Source: Pseudomonadota bacterium (GTDB lineage Bacteria; Pseudomonadota; Gammaproteobacteria; SZUA-229). Taken from it: DNA of 13,623 bases. A program made the translations under genes and the position numbers. Of the stretch, positions 1 to 6,667 are shown one piece after another. The stretch is taken from NCBI GenBank assembly GCA_015222915.1, contig JADFWE010000074.1, positions 1 to 13,623 of the forward strand, written 5' to 3'. Every line of letters starts with the position of its first letter. Positions within the stretch are counted from its first letter, which is position 1. The notes below the pieces were generated by a model, which made no database searches, was not told the origin of the DNA, and saw only the letters and a list, made by a program, of their open reading frames with translations.

Positions 1-210
1 AGCTGATGCCTGCCTGGCCTTAGGATCATCAGGAAGATTTTCAACGATAGATTTCACCGACGAGTCTGTCATATAAACCGGCAACACGTTCATTGCGATG
101 ACAATCTGAAACAGCAGGAAGACTCCTACCACGACCCAGCTTAATAGGGTGAGCCCCTGCTGATGCTTCAAAGAACGGATATTTGTAGATCTAGCTATAG
201 AATTTTTCAT
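1..210 (-). CDS. DUF4845 family membrane-anchored protein (N-terminal part)
   Basis: Only the first 70 codons are inside the window; the gene runs off the left edge. The start is the ATG at 210-208, preceded by an AGAAGG ribosome binding site about 7 bases upstream. The protein has a short basic N-terminus, a QQGLTLLSW stretch resembling the start of a type-IV-pilin-like segment, and one hydrophobic helix at about residues 19-41, followed by NVLPVYMTDSSVKSIVE. The helix followed by a P-V-Y and SVK pattern matches the DUF4845 family, which is normally found between lepB and rnc in gammaproteobacteria. It lies 31 bases after lepB on the same strand, so it is probably in the lepA-lepB transcript. 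The family function is unknown to me; a single-pass inner-membrane protein is the inference. rnc would be expected just outside the window. Confidence 0.85.
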   Translation of the reverse strand, partial: MKNSIARSTNIRSLKHQQGLTLLSWVVVGVFLLFQIVIAMNVLPVYMTDSSVKSIVENLPDDPKARQASA

Positions 211-241
211 GTTTGGTCACCTTCTCTTTTGGATCAGCTTA

Positions 242-1042
242 TTATTTAATGACATTTCCGATGCGTTCGAAATGCCATTCGTCACTGTAATGCATCCAGA
301 TCATAAATGCTTTGCCTAACAGGTTACTTTCCGGAACAGGCCCCCATACACGGCTGTCGTTACTGTTGTCACGGTTATCGCCCATGGCGAAATACATGCC
401 TTCGGGTACGATATATTCACCCTGCAGGTTATTCGGCCTGGCTGGCAGCAATAAGATATCATGCTCGGCACCTTCCAGCTTTTCTTTGTATTCATTCGCA
501 TAGGTCTGACCAGGGCCTTTGTAAGGACCGACAAACTCCCGCTCTATGGGCTTACCATTAACATAGAGCACCTTGTTGTAATATGCAATATGATCTCCCG
601 GTAATCCGATGATACGTTTTATATAGTCCAGATTCGGATCACGCGGATAACGAAACACCACCACATCACCGCGCTCCGGCTCACTCAATTCGATGATCTT
701 CTTATTGATCACCGGCAGCCTGACGCCATAGGCAAACTTGTTGACCAGGATGAAATCACCGATATACAGCGATGGCAGCATGGAGCCGGACGGGATACGA
801 AACGGTTCAACGATAAATCCGCGCAACAGGAAAACGATCAATAGGACCGGGAAGAATGATTTTGAATATTCGACGATAACCGGTTCTTTCGCCTGGCTGC
901 TGATCTCTACACCCTGATGACTCTGCGACGATGACTGCACTACCTGGTTACGTTTTTTTTCAAAAACAAATTTATCGAGCAGCCAGATAAACCCGGTCAC
1001 CGCGACCGCGATGAATAAATAAAAAGAAAAATCTAAGATCAT
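242..1042 (-). CDS. lepB: Signal peptidase I
   Basis: LepB is the inner-membrane serine protease that removes signal peptides from proteins exported by Sec and Tat; the catalytic domain lies in the periplasm. The 266-residue product has two membrane segments, at about residues 4-22 and 62-79. These are separated by a charged cytoplasmic loop rich in Ser and Gln. The S26 family boxes follow: the nucleophile Ser87 in IPSGSMLPS, the general base Lys142 in DYIKRIIGLPGD, and the GDNRDNSNDSR box at 221-231. It is somewhat shorter than the 324-residue E. coli enzyme because of shorter loops, which is common in the family. It follows lepA by 79 bases and precedes the DUF4845 gene, the usual lepA-lepB order. 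The start ATG has only a weak AAAGTGA ribosome binding site. Confidence 0.97.
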   Translation of the reverse strand: MILDFSFYLFIAVAVTGFIWLLDKFVFEKKRNQVVQSSSQSHQGVEISSQAKEPVIVEYSKSFFPVLLIVFLLRGFIVEPFRIPSGSMLPSLYIGDFILVNKFAYGVRLPVINKKIIELSEPERGDVVVFRYPRDPNLDYIKRIIGLPGDHIAYYNKVLYVNGKPIEREFVGPYKGPGQTYANEYKEKLEGAEHDILLLPARPNNLQGEYIVPEGMYFAMGDNRDNSNDSRVWGPVPESNLLGKAFMIWMHYSDEWHFERIGNVIK

Positions 1043-1121
1043 TGTAAATTCACTTTAAGAGTATTGTTGAGGGCATCTTTTTGCAGAAGCCATCCTCAGT
1101 TGAAAGTTTAGGCGATAATTT

Positions 1122-2912
1122 TTAATTATCCACTTTGAGAACAGCCAGGAAGGCTTCCTGAGGTATCTCTACCTTGCCAAACTGTTTCATGCGTTTTTTG
1201 CCCTTTTTCTGCTTTTCCAGCAACTTGCGTTTCCGTGACACATCACCACCATAACACTTGGCGGTCACGTTTTTGCGTAATGCCTTCACCGTACTGCGGG
1301 CGATAATATTGCGACCGATCGCTGCCTGGATAGCGATATCAAACATCTGCCTCGGAATTAATTCACGCATCTTTTCGACCACTTCACGGCCCCGGCGGTG
1401 ACTGACATCACGATGTGCGATGATCGATAGAGCATCGACGCGCTCACTGTTGATCAGGATATCAACCTTGACCAGATCGGCCTGCTGGAAACGGTCGAAC
1501 TCGTAATCGAACGAGGCATAACCACGGCTCACCGACTTCAGGCGATCAAAGAAGTCGAGTACGACTTCGCTCAATGGCATCTCATACTGCAGTGAAACCT
1601 GCTTACCCATGTACTGCATGTTCAACTGCACACCGCGTTTCTCGATGCACAGCGTGATCACATTACCGACGTATTCCTGAGGCACCAGGACATTGGTTTT
1701 GATGATCGGTTCGCGCAGCTCCTCGATGAAATTGACTTCCGGAAGATCGGCCGGGTTATGGATCTCATAGACATCACCCTTGGTGTCCAGAACCTCATAG
1801 ACCACCGTCGGTGCAGTAGTGATCAGGTTCAGGTCATACTCGCGCTCCAGCCGCTCCTGGACGATCTCCATGTGCAACATGCCGAGAAAGCCGATACGGA
1901 AGCCCAGACCCAGTGCAGAGGAATTCTCCGGTTCATATTGCAGCGAAGCATCATTCAGGGTGAGTTTATCCAGCGAATCGCGAAAATCGTTATAGTCATC
2001 AGAGCTGACCGGGAACATACCGGCAAAAACCCGCGGCTGCACTTCCTTGAAACCTTCCAGTGCTTCGCTCGCCGGATCATCGGTCATGGTGATGGTATCA
2101 CCCACTTTTGCCGAATCGATCTCTTTGATACTGGCGATGATATATCCGACCTGTCCGATACCCAGCGACTGACGATCTTCACGTTTCGGCGTAAACACAC
2201 CGACCTTGTCCACCAGATAGCTACGCTGGCTCGACATCACCATCATTTTTTTACGCGGAGCGATACTGCCCTGCATGACACGGACGAGGATGATGACGCC
2301 GACATAGGAGTCGAACCATGAGTCGATGATAAGCGCCTTCAGCGGTGCATCTGGATCACCCTGCGGTGCCGGTACTTCAGCCACGATCTGCTCCAGCAGC
2401 TCGTGGATACCAACGCCGGTTTTGGCACTGACCTGCAGCGCATTACTGGCATCGATGCCGATGATCTCTTCGATCTCTTCGCAGACACGCTGCGGGTCAG
2501 CGGCAGGCAGATCGATCTTGTTCAATACGGGTATGACTTCCAGCCCCTGCTCGATAGCCGTGTAACAGTTCGCCACACTCTGTGCTTCCACCCCCTGAGA
2601 GGCGTCGACGATAAGCAGGGCACCTTCGCAGGCGGCCAGTGAACGTGACACTTCGTAGGAGAAGTCAACGTGTCCCGGGGTATCGATAAAGTTCAGCTGG
2701 TAGATCTCACCATCATCCGCTTTATAGTTCAGGGTAACGCTCTGCGCTTTGATGGTGATGCCGCGCTCACGTTCGATATCCATCGAATCCAGCACCTGTG
2801 CAGACATCTCGCGCTCTGTCAAACCCTCGCAGGCCTGAATCAGGCGATCTGCGAGTGTTGATTTGCCATGGTCGATATGGGCTATGATAGAAAAGTTACG
2901 AATATTTTTCAT
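1122..2912 (-). CDS. lepA: Elongation factor 4 (LepA), ribosome-bound GTPase
   Basis: LepA is a translational GTPase related to EF-G that acts on the ribosome; back-translocation and a role in initiation or 30S biogenesis have both been proposed. The 596-residue length matches the family (about 600). GTPase motifs are complete: P-loop AHIDHGKST at 11-19, the RGITIK switch at 50-55, DTPGH at 77-81 and NKID at 131-134. The C-terminal LepA-specific domain ends in a basic region ([17 protein letters not shown]) followed by the typical tail with [16 protein letters not shown]. The start ATG at 2912 has no clear Shine-Dalgarno sequence, but its N-terminus [19 protein letters not shown] is exactly that of the family. 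It lies downstream of the glutaredoxin-like gene and upstream of lepB, likely one operon. Confidence 0.98.
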   Translation of the reverse strand: MKNIRNFSIIAHIDHGKSTLADRLIQACEGLTEREMSAQVLDSMDIERERGITIKAQSVTLNYKADDGEIYQLNFIDTPGHVDFSYEVSRSLAACEGALLIVDASQGVEAQSVANCYTAIEQGLEVIPVLNKIDLPAADPQRVCEEIEEIIGIDASNALQVSAKTGVGIHELLEQIVAEVPAPQGDPDAPLKALIIDSWFDSYVGVIILVRVMQGSIAPRKKMMVMSSQRSYLVDKVGVFTPKREDRQSLGIGQVGYIIASIKEIDSAKVGDTITMTDDPASEALEGFKEVQPRVFAGMFPVSSDDYNDFRDSLDKLTLNDASLQYEPENSSALGLGFRIGFLGMLHMEIVQERLEREYDLNLITTAPTVVYEVLDTKGDVYEIHNPADLPEVNFIEELREPIIKTNVLVPQEYVGNVITLCIEKRGVQLNMQYMGKQVSLQYEMPLSEVVLDFFDRLKSVSRGYASFDYEFDRFQQADLVKVDILINSERVDALSIIAHRDVSHRRGREVVEKMRELIPRQMFDIAIQAAIGRNIIARSTVKALRKNVTAKCYGGDVSRKRKLLEKQKKGKKRMKQFGKVEIPQEAFLAVLKVDN

Positions 2913-2963
2913 TAATGTCGTTTACAAAATGTTAGGTACAGTGCGCAAATGGCACTATGATTA

Positions 2964-3006
2964 CTGCCCTGCCGCCGGCTTGTAGCAGGCCTGCGCTCGC
3001 GGGCAG
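2964..3006. other. GC-rich dyad between glutaredoxin-like gene and lepA
   Basis: CTGCCC at 2964-2969 pairs with GGGCAG at 3001-3006, enclosing a perfect 10-bp palindrome GCAGGCCTGC at 2985-2994. The palindrome is preceded by GTAG, a tetranucleotide typical of REP elements. There is no T-tract, so it is not an intrinsic terminator. A smaller dyad, AGTGC/GCACT, follows at about 2940-2956 closer to lepA. It could be a degenerate REP or a structure modulating read-through into lepA. Confidence 0.35.
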
Positions 3007-3008
3007 CT

Positions 3009-3257
3009 TTACAGCCCCTTCAACAGGCTGCGTAATGTTTCCGGTTCCAGGAAATATTCACAGACGGTCTCGTCGTTCAAGCTCAGCACCGGCACCCTGC
3101 TGCCATAAAGCTTTTCCAGCGCGGCATCATTATCGATATATTGACGCCTAACGGTTATCGAATATTCGGTAATAAAGGGCCTTAATTCATCCTCCATGGC
3201 GTCACATAAAGAGCATGTGCTGCGGGTATAAAGGACGAATTCAGCATTATCTGTCAA
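3009..3257 (-). CDS. Glutaredoxin-like thioredoxin-fold protein, TTG start
   Basis: This is an 82-residue single-domain protein with the thioredoxin fold of the glutaredoxin-like/DUF836 group, commonly found next to lepA and the rpoE-rse operon in gammaproteobacteria. Visible features are FVLYTRSTCSLC with a C-x-x-C redox pair at Cys15 and Cys18, and the cis-proline signature RVPVLSL with Pro56. It is probably a cytoplasmic thiol-disulfide protein; its partner is unknown. The start is a TTG at 3257: an in-frame TAA lies only three codons upstream, and the next Met (residue 21) is past the CxxC motif, so no ATG start can give an intact protein. An AAGG Shine-Dalgarno sequence sits 9 bases before the TTG. 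It is the first gene after the rseC terminator and probably leads the lepA-lepB operon. Confidence 0.85.
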   Translation of the reverse strand: MTDNAEFVLYTRSTCSLCDAMEDELRPFITEYSITVRRQYIDNDAALEKLYGSRVPVLSLNDETVCEYFLEPETLRSLLKGL

Positions 3258-3288
3258 AGACGGTTACCTTAAAAATCTGTTCCGGATG

Positions 3289-3321
3289 ATCGACCGGCAT
3301 AATCGACCAATATAATCGACC
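3289..3321. repeat. Three 13-bp iterons upstream of the glutaredoxin-like gene
   Basis: ATCGACC occurs at 3289-3295, 3302-3308 and 3315-3321, exactly 13 bp apart, with ATA also conserved before the second and third copies (pattern ATCGACC-nnn-ATA). On the minus strand this is GGTCGAT repeated, 32-68 bases before the TTG start at 3257. The position, between the rseC terminator and the first gene of the next transcription unit, fits an operator or promoter region, but no regulator is known to me for this motif. Confidence 0.5.
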
Positions 3322-3342
3322 TGCCCGTTTCTCTACAGGCAG

Positions 3343-3362
3343 AAAAAAACCGGCAAAGCCGG
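3343..3362 (-). terminator. Rho-independent terminator of the rpoE-rseABC operon
   Basis: Read on the minus strand, a CCGGC stem (3362-3358), TTT loop and GCCGG stem (3354-3350) is followed directly by seven T residues (3349-3343). It lies 107 bases after the rseC stop and in the correct orientation. It separates the rse operon from the glutaredoxin-lepA-lepB unit. Confidence 0.85.
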
Positions 3363-3430
3363 CATCTCACGTGCACTACTGACTACGACCCGCGTCTACA
3401 AACCGGCACGAAGACCTGAATCAAGAGATC

Positions 3431-3449
3431 CAGCCAGACCTTCTGGCTG
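3431..3449. other. Perfect 8-bp hairpin just after rseC
   Basis: CAGCCAGA (3431-3438) and TCTGGCTG (3442-3449) form a perfect 8-bp stem with a 3-base loop, 20 bases after the rseC stop codon. It lacks a T-tract on either strand, so it is more likely a 3'-end stabilising or pausing hairpin upstream of the true terminator than a terminator itself. Confidence 0.5.
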
Positions 3450-3468
3450 ATAAGCAGGGCATCGCGCG

Positions 3469-3948
3469 TCAGAGTTTACCATGTTCGATAATTTTTCTCA
3501 GAACTACAGGGGAAAATTGTTGCTTGTTCGACTGTCGTGAAAAATACCACTTTGCCAGCCCGGCGCCGGCAAGCAGCCCGAAAACAGCCGATAAGGCGAT
3601 ACTCAGATCACGTGATTCGGCAGAACCCTGGCCAACAGCCCCACCCTGCAACAAAAAATCGGTTATCAGGGCAAAACCCAGCATGGATATGATGGGGATG
3701 AGATACATCACCAGCGAACCTTTGAGCAGGGCATCTTCGGAAAGCCCGACGACGACGGTATCGCCTACTTTGGCGTTGATATCATTCGATGCCTGAAAGC
3801 GGCTGAATTTACGTCCGACCACCTTCGACAACAACGATGTTCCACAGCCGTTCTTTGCAGAACAGCTGCCGCAGGCAGACTGTGTCTGCGCCTGCAATAT
3901 CAGCTGTCCGTCTTCGACCGCTATCACCTGTGCCTGTTCTTCTATCAT
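3469..3948 (-). CDS. rseC: SoxR-reducing system/sigma-E regulator RseC
   Basis: RseC/MucC proteins are small inner-membrane proteins encoded at the end of rpoE operons. In E. coli the paralogous RsxC system links RseC to SoxR reduction, and RseC mildly modulates sigma-E. The 159-residue product has the same length as the E. coli protein. It has an N-terminal small beta-rich part, a cysteine cluster Cys26-x2-Cys29-x5-Cys35 in ACGSCSAKNGCG, and two membrane helices at about 77-99 and 115-135. A short basic C-terminal tail follows. The start ATG at 3948 has GGAG four bases upstream. It lies 41 bases after rseB. The cysteine cluster suggests metal or Fe-S binding, not proven here. Confidence 0.93.
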   Translation of the reverse strand: MIEEQAQVIAVEDGQLILQAQTQSACGSCSAKNGCGTSLLSKVVGRKFSRFQASNDINAKVGDTVVVGLSEDALLKGSLVMYLIPIISMLGFALITDFLLQGGAVGQGSAESRDLSIALSAVFGLLAGAGLAKWYFSRQSNKQQFSPVVLRKIIEHGKL

Positions 3949-3989
3949 CAGCTCCGGACCTGTTTCTACGCCTGACCGTTAGCCGCCGA

Positions 3990-5009
3990 TCAAGGCAACA
4001 AGACGATCGACTGTGCCATCGACTGGACTGTCTTCAGTGGTACTTCACCTACCACTGTAACAAAATACCCGTCGACCGGCTGGCCGAAAGCATTCACCGC
4101 ACCCATCGAAGACGCGCCTTTCATATGATCAGCCTCGTTCAGATTCAGCTCGATAAAGATAGAGACCGAAGCCAGCCCGTCGGAGTATGCAAGATGCAAC
4201 AGATCCGGATGCGCTTCCGGTGATGAATTATTTTTGTGGATCGCCGCCAGCTGCGAATAGCGCATGGCGCTGTGATTCAGCATGAAACCTGCAGGCAGAT
4301 TGTTTACTTTCCAGCGCTGCGCTTCATCCTGCGGCACCGGCAATACCTGCTCATCCATGACCTGCTGCCTGTAACCCTGGTACCTCTCCAGGTCAAACGC
4401 CTGAACGGGCGCTTGCGACAGATAGTTCACCGAGGTAAACATCATCTGTTCGACGATCCGGTTATCCTCGGTCACCAGATCACAGCGCAGTAACATGCCA
4501 CTGTTTTCATCTATCCAGTAACGGTATCCATAACGATAGGTATCTTTTGGCTTCAACTCGATGACCAGCGTCTGCTGATCCGCGACACGGTCATCATTGA
4601 GGCGACTGATGGAATAGTAGGTTTCCAGCTGATCGAGGTTATCCGGCAGCTGCTGATGCAGTGACTGATTTTTGGAGGTATGGCGTATGGTAACGAGTTC
4701 ACGCCCGGGATAGATAGAGATCACCCGGTTATTATGTCTGAGGATTTTTCTCGGCTCACCGTTTAGCGCTTCCAGGCTCTCCCAGACGCCTTCGTCATCA
4801 ACACCGTGGGTAACGCGTAGAGTCGAAAGATTATCCGACTTGCGCAGGATGAAAGTCCCCTGATAATTTTTTTTCTGATCGGCATCCGACATGCGTTTGA
4901 GCACATCGAACAGATCGCCGGCATAACTGTTAGTGGCGTATATGCCCAGTGTCAACCCACACACCAGGCCGAGCGTCAACAGTAGACGGGCAGCCAGAGA
5001 CGAGCGCAT
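3990..5009 (-). CDS. rseB: Periplasmic sigma-E regulator RseB (MucB family)
   Basis: RseB is a periplasmic protein that binds the periplasmic domain of the anti-sigma factor RseA and shields it from DegS cleavage; it is thought to sense mislocalised lipoproteins or lipopolysaccharide. I place the start at the ATG at 5009, giving 339 residues: it has a strong GAGGAG Shine-Dalgarno six bases upstream and begins directly with a signal peptide. An upstream in-frame ATG at 5033 would add eight residues but has no ribosome binding site. The signal peptide covers about residues 1-30, ending NSYA before GDLFDVLKRM. The MucB/RseB N-terminal domain (about 31-195) contains the GTFILRKSDN and YRYWIDENSGMLLRCDL stretches. 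The smaller C-terminal domain follows (about 210-315), with ELNLNEAD and the closing VTVVGEVP motif. It lies 54 bases after rseA. Confidence 0.95.
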   Translation of the reverse strand: MRSSLAARLLLTLGLVCGLTLGIYATNSYAGDLFDVLKRMSDADQKKNYQGTFILRKSDNLSTLRVTHGVDDEGVWESLEALNGEPRKILRHNNRVISIYPGRELVTIRHTSKNQSLHQQLPDNLDQLETYYSISRLNDDRVADQQTLVIELKPKDTYRYGYRYWIDENSGMLLRCDLVTEDNRIVEQMMFTSVNYLSQAPVQAFDLERYQGYRQQVMDEQVLPVPQDEAQRWKVNNLPAGFMLNHSAMRYSQLAAIHKNNSSPEAHPDLLHLAYSDGLASVSIFIELNLNEADHMKGASSMGAVNAFGQPVDGYFVTVVGEVPLKTVQSMAQSIVLLP

Positions 5010-5063
5010 GTTCACTCCTCTGACAGCTATCATTCAGGTCTGTTCTGAGAACCGCTTAGATGA

Positions 5064-5672
5064 CTACTTCTTAACGTCATAGCTTACCGCTCTCACGTAA
5101 GGAAGTCGTCCCTGCAGTGCATCCTGAGTCGCATATTCCAGATGCTGATTGATGTATGGATTGATCTGTTCTGATGCTGAAGGATCAGTCGCTTTATCCT
5201 TACTGACAGCCACCGTCGCTACTGGCCGGGTATCCTGCTGGGCAGCCGGCACCGTGTTCACTGCAACAGGTGAACCTGTTGATGACATGTCGCCACTCTG
5301 TTGGGACAGGGTCGTCACCATCACCACGGCCACGGTAGCGGCAACGGCCATTCCGGCAACAGGTTTAAACCAGCCGGAGAAATCAAAGAAGCCGGCTTTC
5401 TCTTTCACAGCAGCAGCTGCCTGGGTCGCTGCCTGGGCAGCAATGGGACTTTCAGAATAGGTTTCTTCACCGGCGATAGCTTCGCGTATCGCCTGACTGA
5501 CATCAACAAATGATGAGTTGCTCATCTCACCGCGCATGGCGTCACCGACCATCAGATAGCGCTGCGCCACTTTCGCATCATCGGCTTCTGCCGACAATGA
5601 AAAAGACATCAGTTCATCACGATGCATATCGTCATCCAGAAATGCCGAGATCTTTTCTTTACGTTTACTCAT
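5064..5672 (-). CDS. rseA: Anti-sigma-E factor RseA (MucA family)
   Basis: RseA is the single-pass membrane protein that sequesters sigma-E at the inner membrane until DegS and RseP cleave it. From the ATG at 5672 the product has 202 residues. The N-terminal cytoplasmic domain begins with a KEKISAFLDDD segment like the family's EKLSALMDGE start and has the QRYLMVGDAMRGE helix. A single membrane helix lies at about 103-121, followed by an Ala/Ser/Thr-rich periplasmic tail ending in SYDVKK. Start choice is uncertain: a GTG at 5684 in frame would add MVKV, and the AAGG before the ATG is only two bases away. It follows rpoE by an unusually long 188-base spacer. No degS or rseP is in the window. 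Confidence 0.9.
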   Translation of the reverse strand: MSKRKEKISAFLDDDMHRDELMSFSLSAEADDAKVAQRYLMVGDAMRGEMSNSSFVDVSQAIREAIAGEETYSESPIAAQAATQAAAAVKEKAGFFDFSGWFKPVAGMAVAATVAVVMVTTLSQQSGDMSSTGSPVAVNTVPAAQQDTRPVATVAVSKDKATDPSASEQINPYINQHLEYATQDALQGRLPYVRAVSYDVKK

Positions 5673-5694
5673 CACCTTAACCACACAAGTCTAA

Positions 5695-5723
5695 ATTATT
5701 AAATCCAGTATTTTTCTACCCAA
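5695..5723 (-). promoter_or_regulatory. Possible sigma-70 promoter before rseA
   Basis: On the minus strand, TTGGGT (5723-5718), a 17-base spacer and AATAAT (5700-5695) resemble a sigma-70 promoter. The -10 matches at five of six positions, the -35 only at TTG. Transcription would start just before rseA. Pattern matching in AT-rich DNA gives many false hits, so this is tentative. Confidence 0.25.
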
Positions 5724-5822
5724 TATTTTGGTATCTCGCCATGATCGATGCAGATCGATCTTTATCAACTTATCCCTGTTAAGTCTGCACATCAGTCATT
5801 ACGACGATGAAGCTATTCTTCC

Positions 5823-5850
5823 ATTATAGTAAAATTCTATTTCCTGTACT
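5823..5850 (-). promoter_or_regulatory. Possible internal promoter between rpoE and rseA
   Basis: On the minus strand a perfect TATAAT (5828-5823) is preceded, across 16 bases, by a weak -35 AGTACA (5850-5845). It lies just after the rpoE stop codon, and would transcribe rseA-rseB-rseC without rpoE. The 176-188 base spacer has no open reading frame of note; it also contains two direct GATCGAT copies at about 5743-5760. Confidence 0.3.
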
Positions 5851-5860
5851 TCTGCTGTGT

Positions 5861-6466
5861 TTAACCCGCTAGTGACACACTATGAGATTCTTCATCCAGC
5901 AACGGATCAAGGATAGTGTCGATAGCCTCACGGGCCCGAAATATCCGCGAGCGCACGGTGCCTATCGGGCAGTCCATAACCGCAGCAATCTCCTCATAAC
6001 TCAGACCTTCAATCTCGCGCAGAGTAATCGCTTCGCGCAGATCGGACGGCAGATCTGCCATCGCCCGATGGATAGTCGACTCCAGCTCGCTCGCCAGGGC
6101 CTCACGCTCTGGTGTGGCATACTCATTCAACCATTCACTGATGCCGTAATCTTCTGCATCCTGTGCATCGATGCTGTTCGCCGGGCTCTTGCGTGCCTGC
6201 GCCACCAGATGGTTCTTCGCCGTATTGATGGCGATCCGGTACAGCCACGTATAGAACGCACTCTCACCCCTGAAATTCGGCAATGCGCGGTAGGCCTTGA
6301 TAAAGGCTTCCTGTACCACGTCAGGCACATCCGACTGGTTCCTTAAAAAACGGGAGACCAGTTTGGAAACACGCAACTGGTACTTCAGTACCAGCAAATC
6401 AAAAGCCTTCTTATCGCCCTGTTGCACACGGACAACCAGCGCCTGATCTATCTCGCGTTCGCTCAT
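5861..6466 (-). CDS. rpoE: RNA polymerase sigma factor RpoE (sigma-E/AlgU)
   Basis: Sigma-E directs RNA polymerase to envelope-stress promoters and is held inactive by RseA. The 201-residue product is closely similar to E. coli RpoE throughout. Region 2 includes DVPDVVQEAFIKAYRAL (46-62) and FRGESAFYTWLYRIAINTAKN (65-85). Region 4 helix-turn-helix includes LREIEGLSYEEIAAVMDCP (149-167) and GTVRSRIFRAREAID (169-183). It has about ten extra residues (EESHSVSLAG) at the C-terminus compared with the 191-residue E. coli protein. The start ATG at 6466 has GAGAGGG as Shine-Dalgarno sequence. It heads the rse operon and is divergent from nadB, a conserved gammaproteobacterial arrangement. A sigma-E-type promoter lies 41-68 bases upstream. 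Confidence 0.98.
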   Translation of the reverse strand: MSEREIDQALVVRVQQGDKKAFDLLVLKYQLRVSKLVSRFLRNQSDVPDVVQEAFIKAYRALPNFRGESAFYTWLYRIAINTAKNHLVAQARKSPANSIDAQDAEDYGISEWLNEYATPEREALASELESTIHRAMADLPSDLREAITLREIEGLSYEEIAAVMDCPIGTVRSRIFRAREAIDTILDPLLDEESHSVSLAG

Positions 6467-6506
6467 CGAACCCTCTCGTTACCGAGCGAACCATCACCCT
6501 GCTTAC

Positions 6507-6534
6507 TACGACTCATGTATTTCACTATAGTTCC
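6507..6534 (-). promoter_or_regulatory. Candidate sigma-E autoregulatory promoter of rpoE
   Basis: On the minus strand GGAACTA (6534-6528), a 16-base spacer and TCGTA (6511-6507) match the sigma-E/AlgU consensus GGAACTT-N16-TCTGA in the -35 core, the spacing and three of five -10 bases. The start would be near 6500, giving a 5' leader of about 35 bases before the rpoE ATG. Autoregulation of rpoE by sigma-E is known in E. coli and Pseudomonas. Confidence 0.65.
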
Positions 6535-6536
6535 CG

Positions 6537-6566
6537 GTGTCATTAAACTTTTGTATTTTGTATAAT
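6537..6566 (+). promoter_or_regulatory. Candidate sigma-70 promoter of nadB
   Basis: A perfect -10 TATAAT at 6561-6566 is preceded, across 18 bases, by GTGTCA at 6537-6542 (four of six matches to TTGACA). Transcription would begin near 6573 and leave a leader of about 95 bases before nadB. The -35 lies only two bases from the -35 of the opposing sigma-E promoter. Confidence 0.5.
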
Positions 6567-6616
6567 CAGCGGACAAACTTACCTTATTTCGTTGCAATCA
6601 TAAAGTTTATCAGCAT

Positions 6617-6647
6617 CTATACGCATATAGCATAGCCCATTGCGGGC
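6617..6647 (+). other. Two small dyads in the nadB leader
   Basis: CTATA-CGCA-TATAG (6617-6630) is a 14-base dyad with five perfect pairs, and GCCC-ATTGC-GGGC (6635-6647) is a second small hairpin. Both lie in the predicted nadB 5' leader, just before the weak AAAAAAG ribosome binding site. They could be an operator or RNA structure; short dyads also occur by chance. Confidence 0.25.
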
Positions 6648-6667
6648 AAACACAGACAGTAAAAAAG

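Noticed and set aside
1758..2321. 187-codon open frame on the plus strand within lepA
   Set aside because: It is a shadow of lepA; the product is His/Arg/Asp-rich with no family resemblance and no ribosome binding site was noted.
3255..3283. GGAAC-like sigma-E promoter before the glutaredoxin-like gene
   Set aside because: GGAACAG with a TCTTT at the right distance exists, but it overlaps the ribosome binding site and the TTG start, so the transcript would begin inside the gene.
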